Assembly (NCBI GenBank): GCA_021292165.1
Contig: CM037879.1
Location: forward strand, 289,390,272-289,454,271
Length of the DNA stretch: 64,000 nt
Reading direction: 5' to 3'
DNA from: Shinisaurus crocodilurus
Taxonomy: Eukaryota > Chordata > Lepidosauria > Squamata > Shinisauridae
Below the pieces are notes generated by a model. That model had not been told where the DNA came from. It ran no database searches and saw only the letters and a list, made by a program, of their open reading frames with translations. Numbering within the stretch: the first letter of the stretch is position 1; every line of letters begins with the position of its first letter. The position numbers and the translations under genes were made by a program. Below are positions 46,401 to 58,400 of the stretch, in pieces.

Positions 46401-49400
46401 TTTATGACTGTTGTAATTAAGTTTCTGTTTTAATCTTGGCCCTTGAGCGCCATTCTTTGCGGGAAAGGCGAGCTGCAAATAAAATAAATAAACGAACGAG
46501 CGAGCCTGTTCACCCATTCTTTCTGGACGGCTCCGGTCCAGTCTATCTCAAGGAGCGTCTCCAGCAACACCAAGTGGGCCGCTCAACAAGATCTGCCACG
46601 GATGGCCTTCTCCTTGTCCCTTCAGCCAGAGTGGCTAGACTGGTGGGGACGAGGAAGAGGGCCTTTTCTGTGGCGGCCCCTGTACTGTGGAACTCTCTCC
46701 CGAGTGACCTCCGCCATGCCCCCTCTCTGATGAGCTTCCGTCACTCATTAAAAACCTGGTTGTTCAGGCGGGAATATGGGGTGGGTTAAGATTTTAAAAT
46801 TTTTATATTGTTTAAATGTATTTTATTGCTTTTATTCTGTGTGCATCGCCCAGGGTGGCCGGTTGCCGGCCAGATGGGCGATGAATAAATATTAATAATA
46901 ATAATAAATAATAATTTCTCTTGCGTACCCCCGCCAGCCATGCGCCTGTCCTCGATACTTTCCTACCCAACCCTGCGCCATCCATGAGTTTCCCGGCTCC
47001 GCTAACGAAGACTCACCCGCTTCTCGTCAGCCTCAACAAGAACTCTCTCTCCTTGGTTGTTCTTGCACCAGATGGGCGTGTGCTCCAACGTGATGGCATC
47101 GTCGGCGGAGGCGAAAAATGCTGCGAGGGTCTGAGTGACCGTCTTGGCTCTTATGAACGGAGACTGCCCCTCACGGTTGTGGAGGACAAAACTGACCCAG
47201 TAGGAGGTCAGCGAACCAAGGTTTAGTTTTTTTGAGTAGCTGAAGCAGATGAAAAGGGGGGGGGGGATAGGAACAGACTTTTAAAACCGTGGGAGATCAA
47301 ACGCGTCCCCGTCAGCCAAATCCTAGTTCCTTTCTTGCTCTGCCCTAAGACAGATGCCTAACATCAAACCTCAACACGTCTTCCAAGCAAGGCGATTCCA
47401 CCACCTCCTGAGGCAGTGCACAGGGCTCTAGGGCTCGATCCAGGAACCTTCCAGAACAGGGACTAGGCCCAGCTCTGGCACAGGCTCTCTCGCTGCCTGA
47501 GGCGAATCACACACCCATTACCGCCGCTGCCCACCTTCTGTTTGCCTCATCACACAGTGAGCCACCCGGGCAGAAGACTCGGGAGAGCTCTCGGGAGACC
47601 CCCTAGCTCAGTGATGGCGAACCTTTTTGAGCCCGAGTGCCCAAACTGCAACACAAAACCAACTTACTGATTTTAAGGTGCCAACACTGCAATTAAACCT
47701 GAATACCGAGGTTTTAGTTTTAGAAAAATGACTCATACAGTTGTCCGAACTAATTCACATCTTTTGTCTTTAAAGAAAAACACAATAACAGAGCTTTCAA
47801 TGATACAAACAGTTTTTTGTTGGGGAAAAAATCAACTCAAAAAATTATTATAGTACTACATTGTACACATAGCCTGAAGGGAATTTATACAAACTTTTTA
47901 AATAATTAGGCACATGTATTTTTGGATAAGGGATTCTCAACTTGCAATATGATTCTATGCCAGGCTGAAATTGTATGGGGCAAGCTTTACCCTGGGTCCT
48001 TTCCCTGCTTCTACAGGTGTCGGATTAGTAAAAGTAAAAGTCAACCTGTACTAGGATGAGCAAGATAAACAAGAAAACTAAACGTGCTTAACACATTTTA
48101 AACACTTTATGTCTTGGACTGCAAACACTGCATTAGGTAAAAGTTTGCATTGGGCATGCTTTTTGCACAATTAATGTGATTTTTGCTATTGCATGCATGC
48201 TGATAATTTGTCAAACCTTGGCTCATACTCCGTAAGTTTGAGAGCAACACATGCAGCACTCAGGTCAACTGTTAGGGCTTTACATCCAAGCCATGCTCTG
48301 TGCATCATTCTTCAAAATCTTTTAAATGTGATAACAATGTAGAAAAGAATTCTGTAACAGGAATTCTAGAATAAAACCATTCTGTTCCACGCTGTGAGAA
48401 AGAACAAGATCATTAGTGTATTGCAGAAGGGGACGGTCTTTTTGCGATCTGGTGACCAACGGCTCGAGTGCCCACAGAGAGGTCCCTGCGTGCCAGCTGT
48501 GGCACCCATGCCATAGGTTCGCCATCACTGCCCTAGCTGCTTCTTCCAGCCACACGGCTCTCTGCACACCGAGGCAAACAGAGGGCGGGCGACTGCTCTA
48601 GAGAGCCCCGCTGGCCATTCCTTTGCTATGGCAAATGCCACAACAGGAGATCGTCTGGCGGGGCCCTCCAGAGCACCCACTGGAGGTGGTGGTGTTGTGA
48701 TGTATTATCACTACAAACCGTGAGCAATTGTTTTTTTACATGTTTTGGGAACAGTTGGCTGTGGCAACAGTTCTATTATGTCTGGCAGGAGGCTATTCTC
48801 AGACTCAAGGCCTGGGGAACAAAATCTCTGGGAACGGAACAAACCAACCTTCACGTGTTTGTTATTCTCTGACGTAGTGAACTGTTCTAGACAGAAGCCA
48901 TTTTATGAGAGAGTGTGAGAGAGATTTAACTAATTTTGAAAAGGATGGTCATGTCTAGAGATGGACTACCAGGTAATGCATCAACAAGAGGTATAACAAG
49001 GGATTTATATAGATTGATTCAAATAGCAAAAGAACAAGAGGATCAGCTTAAGGCAGTATGGGATAATGAATTTGAAGAGGTGACCTCGAAGGTGGGGTGG
49101 AACAATATATGGGACAGACGGATTGTGAAAATGATGTCAATTAGGATAAAGGAAAATTTTTATAAACTAATTTGGAGATGGTGTTTAACTCCAGCAAGAT
49201 TAAATAGAATAGATAATAATTGTTCTGCATTTTGTTGGAGAGGATGTCAGGAAAAAGGGACATATGCTCATATGTGGTGGAGTTGTAAAAATGTACTGGT
49301 TTTTTGGCGAGAGGTTTTTACAGAAATATCGGAAATTATTGGTACTAATTTAGAGGTCTGTCCAAAATTAGCATTGTTATCAATAACGGAGAAGCTTATT

Positions 49401-52400
49401 TGTGACCAAAATACGAAGGAGTTAATTGTAAACTTGTTAACTGCGGCCAGGCTAATGATAGCGAGAAATTGGAAAGTACATGTTTTCCTAATAACAGACT
49501 GGTATAAGGAAGTTTGGGACATAGCCCTAAATGATAAACTAACTAGTAGTATCAAATGCCAAAAAGGATTGCTAAAGAAGAATAATTTTATGGATATATG
49601 GAATCAATTACTAGACTATGTATTAATAAAGGGGAAGGGAAACATGCCTTGTCAAGATATGTTATATTTTTGGAATTTAGAATTTATTTGATCAGGAGGA
49701 TAGAAGTATATTAATTGGTCCCTTGGAGGGTGGGGGGGAGCACTTCATGATTTATTGTATGTTGTTTATGTTATATTTGTGTGATATTCTTGTATTCTGT
49801 TATATATATATTTTTGTTATAATTTGTTTTGAAAAGTAAATAAAATATTAAAAACAAAGAAGCCATTTTAAGGGGAAGGATTTTGTACTTGAGTTGTTCT
49901 TCTTCCTTTGTTCCTGGCAACTGCAACATTGTAACGCTTTGCACTGGTGGGGTGAAGTTCCACTTCCCTCCACTGGACTAATGCTGGCTATGCATTTATA
50001 CTCTGCACATGGACTGTAACTAGGAAATGTATATACTCTGTAGTGCTTACTCTGAATAAGTAAATAAACAGGTAGATTAGGCCTGTTGGTGTCACAGAGT
50101 GTTTTCCGAGTCCTGGATTAATCTGCAACTGGAGAGGCCGACTCATAACAGGGTCTGCTGCGCGCTACGGCAGTGTAAGGGATTCTCTGCTACTGTGTGT
50201 GGATGGGCCAGGCTACGCTAGCACACAGTTTGGATGATAGATCTCTATTAGCACCAACAGGTGGTGCAGCAGTGGCTGGGGGGGGGGACGGGGGACGGCG
50301 CAATTCACTGCTCCTCCCGCTCTGCCGCCTGATGCAGGTGCCTCACCTTGCTTCATGGGAGGGCCAGCCCTGGCTGGGCCTATCCTGCTGAGAGGGAGAT
50401 AGGCAGGTGAATAAGACCTTAGGGCTGGCCCCAGTGGGACTCCCCCCCCCCCCGCCTAAAACTAGGCCATCTACCATCAAAAGCTCTGTGGGAAGGATTC
50501 TAGGAGGGGGGGGGGGCAGACACCAGACCCTGTTCTAGTTGGATCTTCAATTATCACTGTGTCAGAAAGAGGGATTTCGGTTCTTTACCCTGAAATCTGT
50601 AGCCCCCCTAATGGGCTTAATGAAAATGTTGACTTATCAGTGTTTGTGGAAATAGACAGCACAAGTTAGGCAGCATCTCTTTCTAGACATATATAGCGTT
50701 GCTTTGAGACTGATCACTAGGTTGGCTGAAAGGGAGTTTACAGCTGATATATATCGGAGTAATTTGGGAGTTGAGTACATGTTGTCCTTGGGCATTGCGA
50801 AGGAGTTGTAGAAAGCTATTGGTCAGCTGCCGTTTGGAAAAACCGTGTTTGCACTCATGGTACACTCCCTATGTTTTGTAAATAATTATTTTGTGAATCA
50901 CTGAAATGAGATCTTAAATACACACACACACACACACACACACAAGGTTGGTTTATGACGATTTGCTTCTACCATTAGAAGAGTGGAGAAGTCAGCTCAG
51001 CAACAACTAATTTAAAGTGGACCAGAAAAGATTTTCCCCCAAACACTCAGAATCTACAGATATGGAACTGATAAAGGCAATCTGCTGAAACAGATTTTGA
51101 CCAGTGTTCTGTTGTTATGTACGTATGTATTCATTCCTGTTATTGTTGACTATATATTTGTGAACCGTATTATTGGGGTTTGTGGTCATTGTGTATTCTC
51201 TTTAGATTGCCATAGCAATTGCTTTCTAGTCACGTTGTACGGTCCGCGAGTGATGGGCTGGCCATCGTGGGCAGGCAACATTTGCGGTTACCAAATCAGC
51301 CGTTGCACAGAACTTTCATACCAGGTATGAAATACCTCTGCAGCAAAGTAAATGTGTGGAGAAGAGAGGGAGGGCGTAGTTATGGAACGTACAGTCAAGG
51401 GAACCCATACCTCAGGATATTTTAGGATGGGACTGACGCCAAAGCCACAGCGAAAAGACGCCTGGCAGCTTGTACGGTGCAGGGGTGAAGCGATCCCAGC
51501 CAACGGTCGTGCCTCACAGGGGCACAAGTTCGCTGGGCCAGCACAGTCCTGGCGTTTCATCCCGCTCCCCGAAGATGCAGTCGCCGGAGACCTCGCTAGA
51601 GATCCAGGAAGGCGACATTCCCCAGGCTCAGGGAAGGATCGCAGCTCAGTGGCGGAGCACGCGTTTTGCGTGCGGAAGGTGTTAGGTTTTGCATAGGCAG
51701 AACGAGATTACCACCTGACATCAGGCTTATCACCTGACATGGAGGATGTCTCTTGAGATGAAGTACACAAAGTCTTTAGTCACGAGACATAGTCTCAAGG
51801 TGATATGACTCAGCAGCCTTGGACAGGTTTGGAATCAACATGTTGATGAATAGGTTATACAACTGGGGTGAGTAATATCCTATTTATAGGTACAGGGTCT
51901 GCGGTATAAAGCTAACACACTTGTTGATAGCTTCACTCTCTTCTCCTCGCTTGCTGGCTTGCTCGTCTCGACTCGACATGTCTCTTGTTCTGGACTTCAC
52001 TTCATCTAGCCTTACCACTGGGGTATTGGATTTGTATCTGCAATGATGTAGTGAGTAAGAGATGCATTGATTGCCTTAATCCCATGTAATTGGGTCTTAC
52101 AAATAAACTCTTTAATCTTTATTAACTGCTGTTATCTCCTCCTTCTGCCTGCGTGACTGGGACTGAGGGTCACTGGCTAGGGAAGCTTTTGAACCCGGGT
52201 CAGTCCAGCTCTCACAGAAGGTCCTGGGGCTCCGTGCTTGGCATCCCTGTTAAAAGGATCCGTCTAACAACGGATGGGAACGACTCCGCTTTCTGCCGGA
52301 GATTGCTGCCAGGCAGCCGAGACCGACCGGCCTGCCCTCAACATGGTGCCCGCCAGATGTTTTGGTCGTCACCTCCCAGTAGCCCCAGCCAGCGTGTCCG

Positions 52401-55400
52401 AGGGTCAGGAATTCTGGGAGTTGTGGTCCAAATTGTCTGGAGGGGCCCCAAGTTGGGGAAGGCTGGAGGAGACAATATGGGATTAGATCAGTGTTTCTCA
52501 ACCTTGGGTCCCCAGATGTTTTTGGCCTACAACTCCCAGCATGCCCCAGCCAGCATAGCTGGCTGGGGCATGCTGGGAGTTGTAGGCCAAAAACATCTGG
52601 GGACCCAAGGTTGAGAAACACTGGATTAGATGGACAAATAGTCTGTGCTGGTGTAAGGCGGCCTACCCAGAAGCTGGTGCCCTCCAGATGTGCTGAACCA
52701 CGACTCCCAGAATGGGGGATTCTGGTAGCCGTAATCCTACACACCTTGAGGGCACCAAGTTGAAGAAGGATGATGTAAGGCAACATCCTGCGCTCCTATG
52801 GCATGGAAACGGGAAGGCGGGGAGACAGAAACAACAGCAAACGGGCCCTGCGCACGGCCCCTAAAACCAGGACACCGCGACTAGGCCGCTTTCACTTACC
52901 GCTTGCCAACTTCTGCATAGGCGAAAGAGTGGACCGTCTTGCACGTCACATTCGGGGGGAAGAACCCCTTGGCCTGATCCGCAACGGTCTTGTTGAAGGC
53001 CAGATACAGGAATCTGAGGCTGGACCACTTCTCTGCATACTTGATCAGCGTAGACGTCTTCCCAGTGCCTGTGGTAGTGCAGGGCCACACCCCCCCAAAA
53101 AATATTTCAGTCATTCCAGAACCATGCCTTCCCCAAATGCGTTGAACTACGACTCCCATCACCCCCCAGCCTATACGCCTTTGGGTGATAGCAAGCTCTG
53201 CATAAGAACACAAGAGCCCTGAGGCTGGATCAGACCGAGGGCCCATCCAGTCCAGCCTTCTGTTCACGCAGCGGCCAACCAGCTGCCCACGGGAAGCCCA
53301 CACGCGGGACAAGACTGCAACACTGCCCTCCCACCCATGTTCCCCAGCAACTGGTATTCAGTGCCCATTGGCCATGCTGGCTGGGAATGATGGGGGTTGC
53401 AGTCCAACACAGCTGGAGGGCAACCAGGGACGGGGAAGGCTGCTCGGCTGCACAGAGGAAGCATCTGGGTGATTGCTGTACTACATGCTGGAAGCACGCA
53501 ACTGGGGGGGGGGAAGAACAGGGTGCTTCGCAGTTTTGCCGGCATTATAGTTCACGCAGCGGCAGCAGCGTACCTGACGCTTTACAGAATAGAATAAGCA
53601 AAAAGACTTGTCGTGGCCCCCCAGGGATGGGGTGGAGAGGACCACAGAGGAAAAGGGGGGGCGAAACAAGAGGCAAACACGAGATCGCAACCACACGTCC
53701 TTAGTCTGCAAGCCCGAAACACGCTTATCAGGGCAACGTCCTTCAAGTGCAGGACCCGAGGAGCCATTGGCAAGTTTTGCAGCACTGCAGGTTCTGCAGT
53801 ATTCTCCCCGGTGACGAGGAAAAGTTCCAGCCCGGTCCAAGGACCAAGTGAGCCTGTTGGGAAAGTCCCCCCCCACACACACACACAGAAGTTCAGAAAA
53901 GGCCCGACAAGTGGCCGCAGCAGGGGTGCCTGGAGCCAAAGTTGACTCCTTATTTCAAAAATAGACTGGTTACTTCCGAGTAAACATGTCCTGGATGGTT
54001 CTGCCAGGTTTCCTTTCAGCCAAAGGTGGAAGCAGAGGTTTAAACCCGCCTTCCCCCAACCCTCCACATGCCTTGGATTACAACTCCCATCATCCCCAGT
54101 GGCCATTCTGGCTGGGGATAATGAGAATTGTAGTCCCAAGACATCCAGAGGGCACCAGGTTGGGGAAGGCTGGTCTAAACCAAAGGCTTTACAGCCATGT
54201 TCTGCAACCTGGGGTCCTCCAGCTCTGTTGGACCACAACTCCCAGAATTCCCCAGCCAGCATAGCTGGCTGGGGAATTCTGGGAGTTGTGGTCCAACAGA
54301 GCTGGAGGACCCCAGGTGGGGGAACATGGCTTTACAGAAGAGGTGGAGTTTGGAGGGAGGGGTAAGGCGTCCGGGTGGGGGCTGTTCTGGAAGAACTTCC
54401 GGGGCATACGGGGGCAGCGAGGGAGGATGGCGGAGACGGTTCTTGGAGACGGCAGGAGACCTTTCCGCAGCTCGGGGGGTCAAGCGCGAGGCTGCGGAAA
54501 GATTTGCGGGGCCGGGGGAGCGCGAGGCCGTGGAGGGTGGCAAAGGGCTGGCCGACGATTCAGAGCCGCCTCACCTGCAAAAGCCGTGATTTTCACCACC
54601 TGCCCGGGTGCAATTGCATGATTCAGGATCTCCCGCTGCTCACAAGTCAGCCGTATGCCCGAGTGATTGCTAAACAGAACCAAACAGTTAATGCAGCAAG
54701 CCACACCGTAACTAACATGGGGCTAATGTGAGAGCCTGCAATGGGTGGGAGTGCTGCACTGGGGCTGGGGAGACCTGGGTTCGAGTCCCCACTCCGCCAT
54801 GAAGCTCACTGGGTGACTTTGGGCCGGTCACTGCCTCTCGGCCTAACCTACCTCACAGGGTTGTTGTGAGGATAAAAAGGAGAGGAGGACCGCATAAGTT
54901 GCCCTGGGTTTCTTGCAGGAGGAAAAACAAAAAAGGCAGGGTATAAATGCAATAATATTTTTTTAAAATGAGGGGATGCTGGGAATTGTAGTCCAACACA
55001 TCTGGGGAGCAGCAGGCTGGGGGAGGCTGACTCAGAGGACCCCGCTTTGGTCCTCCTCTGTAGCCCTGCTGCCTGGCCCACGATCTTCCACTCCCAAGTC
55101 CCCTTTCAGGTGGGCTCCTCTTCCTATTAACAGTGCACAATATCTGCTGCCACTGGCCACAGGCCCTGCGTGAGGTTTTCCTAGCCATACAGCCTTTCCA
55201 TTCCTCCCACAGCACCCGCAGATCACAGTTTACAGGCTTCTTGCGGCATGAGTGTAGCCCTGCAGTGACTGGTCAAGCAGCTGTGATGTCACGGAGTGCT
55301 CAGAAACATTCTTGGCGCACAGGAAGCTGCTGTTGGCAATGTAATACACCTGTTCCCCTTCCACGAGTATAACAAACGTGTGGAGGAAGAAGTGGGACCG

Positions 55401-58400
55401 CCCCTGCCAACCCGACTCCCAGTGTGACTGCACCCACCAGACCCACCGCCGGCATCTGCGTGTTTGTTCAACTTCTGAAAGTTGTATGCAATCAAGGTTC
55501 CCTTTCAGACATTGAGTAAAACACGCAGGCTTTGGGACCAGCAGCAGCCCCATTTCCCCCTCCACAGGCCTCCTACATGCACGAAGGGAGAACGAGTAAA
55601 TGGGACTTATGTTGCTAATAGCTGCGCCTTCCTGACAAGTTAGAATGTTTGTGAACGTTCCATGACACCACAGCAGCTTCGCCAATATCTGAAAGGTTTG
55701 CAGAGAGGAAAGCGGCCAGAGTTTATCTCATCTTTCATTATAGAGAGCCAGTGTGGCCTAGCGGTGAGAGTGTCGGACTGGGACTCAGGAGACCCGGGTT
55801 TTAGTCCCCACCGGACCATGAAGCTCACTGGGTGATTTTGGGCTGAGAGTCCCTGACTCTCAACCCAACCTACCGCACAGGGTTGTTGTGAGGATAAAAA
55901 TGGAGGGGGGACGATGACCACGTAAGCCGCCGTGGGTTCCTCGCAAGAGGAAGAAAGGCGGGATATAAATGATGAATGAAAAATAAATAAAGAGACACAG
56001 TGCCTGCACCTGAGGCCTCTTTCATACCTGGAGCAGGATAATTCTGGCGTTAGGACTGATGTGCCACAGTTAGAATTCTCCAAGAGATACAGGCAGTAGA
56101 AAATACTGTAGTGAATCCTGCAAGAACACAGAGAGGGAGCGGATCAGCCCCAAGGGATCCCGAATGGCATCTCTTAACCGGACCTTTTTGGGGGATAAAG
56201 GGTGGCACGTAAATGCCCTCAGCCAGCCTTCCCCAACCTGGTGCCCTGCAGATATTCTGGACTACAAGTCACTGTATTCCTGCCCATTGGCCATGCTGGC
56301 TGGGGCTGATGGGAGTTGAAGTCCTAAACATCTGGAGGGTACCAGCTCAGGGAAGGCTGCCCTAAGCAAACAAGTTTTTCGGGGGGGCGGGGTGTCCTAT
56401 CCCACGTGGAAGGGATTGGCCTGTGACTTTAGGAAGCTGCGGCTTACACTGATCCCGAACATCGGCCCTCCCAGCCTGACAGTGGCTCCCCAGGGAAACG
56501 GGGGCTTTCCCAGCCCGGCTACCGAGGATCCTTTTCTTCCAACGGTGATGCCGAGGACTGAACCTGGGATCTCCCACATGTGAAGCCCACACTCGTCCAC
56601 TGAACTACGCACGCATGTCAGAATCAGAGTCATAGAATCACAGAATAGTAGAGCTGGAAGGGGCCCATCGAGTCCAACGCCCTGCTCAGTGCAGGAATCC
56701 AAGTCAAAGCATCCCTGGCAGATGGTTGTCCAGCTTCACCTTGAATGCCTCCAGAGTGGGAGAGCCAACCACCTCCCTAGGTAGTTGGTTCCATTGTCTT
56801 ATTGCTCTGACAGTCAGGAAATTTTTCCTGATGTCCAGGCAGAACCTGGCTTCCTGTAACTTGAGCCCATTATTCCGTGTCCTGCAAACTGGGATGGTCG
56901 AGAAGAGATCCTGGCCCTCCTCTGTGTGACAACCCTTCAAGTACTGGAAGAGTGCTATCATATCTCCCTTCAGTCTCCTCTTCTGAAGGCCAAACATGCC
57001 CAGTTCTTTCAGTCTCTCCTCATAGGGCCTTGTTTCCAGTCCCCTGATCATCTTTGTGGACCCTCCTCTGAACCCTCTCCAGTTTGTCTACGTCCTTCTT
57101 AAAGTGTGGTGCCCAGAACTGGACGCAGTACTCAAGATGAGGCCTAACCAGTGCTGAGTAGAGGGGAAGTAGTACTTCCCACGATTTAGAAGCTATACTT
57201 CTATTAATGCAGCCCAAAATAGCATTTGCCTTTTTTGCAGCCACATCACGTTGCTGGCTCATATTCAGCTTGTGATCTACAACAATCCCAAGATCCTGTT
57301 ACTGTGCATTTGGTTTATTTTTCCTAGGTGCAGCACTTGGCATTCATCCCTATTAAATTTCATTCCGTTGTTGTCAGCCCAGCGCTCCAGCCTATTGAGA
57401 TCACTTTGAATTTTGTTTCTAGTCTTCCAGGGTGTTAGCCATTCCACCCAATTTTGTGTCATCTGCAAATCTGATAAGAACAGTGGCGCCTCCCTCTTTA
57501 GCATGGAGCGTCTCCCTGAATTCGGAAGCTGGCAGCATCCAAGGCTTCAACTTTCATTTGGCAAAGTCCATGTCGCGGATGATTAGGAAAGGAACCGAAA
57601 ATAAAACCGCCCAGATGATGATGCCTTTACACAAATCTATGGTGTGACCACGCTTGGAATACAGTACATAGGCCTAGAATATATAGCCCATGCACAGTGA
57701 AGTGGGTCTGTGGCTGAACTTCTGTCTGGAGTTTCAGATGGCAATTCGGCCAGGGATCCGGCGGCGTCATGGGTGTGGCCACGCCATCAGGCATCAGCCG
57801 GCCTGCAGAGGGCCGGGGGGGGGGCGTCATTCAGCACACACACCCCTGAAAAAGTTCCCTACACCTGGTCTAGATCAGTGCTCCCTAACCTGGTGGTCTG
57901 TAACTCCCATCATCCCTGGCAATGCTGGCAGGGGATGATGGGATTTGCAGACCAACACATCTGGAGGGCACCATGTTGGGGAAGGCGGGTCTAGACGGAC
58001 AATGGTCCGACTGGGGCCCAAACTACACCTGATGTGTGTGTGTTTTTAACTCTTTCCATCTTGTTCCGTGGTTCCAACAACAACAACACTCCCGTCAAAG
58101 CTGCCTTTTGGACCAAGAAGGAAGCGGCTCTTGGAGCCTTCACAATAGCAACCTCTCTCCAGCAGTAATTAGCAGATCCGGGGGGGCGGGGGGGATTTTC
58201 ATCCACACTGCAGAACGGAGCGAAAGGGTTAAACCTCCCCACCCCCAGTGTCCCAATATAGATGGCCTCTCCCACACTGTGGATACAGTCTAGCAAAAGA
58301 AAGGAGCCAAGGAAATGTAGCAACACTTTTAGCATAGACCTCATTCTCATGTAATGACAACCCAGAGTACAGGTTGAGTACGGGTTGTCGTTGAATCGTG

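Noticed and set aside
48692..50149. A confident solo LTR call
   Set aside because: No matching target duplication was found, so it is listed only as possible.
50917..50944. CRISPR-like or other spaced repeat arrays
   Set aside because: All short tandem arrays in the window are ordinary microsatellites without spacers.
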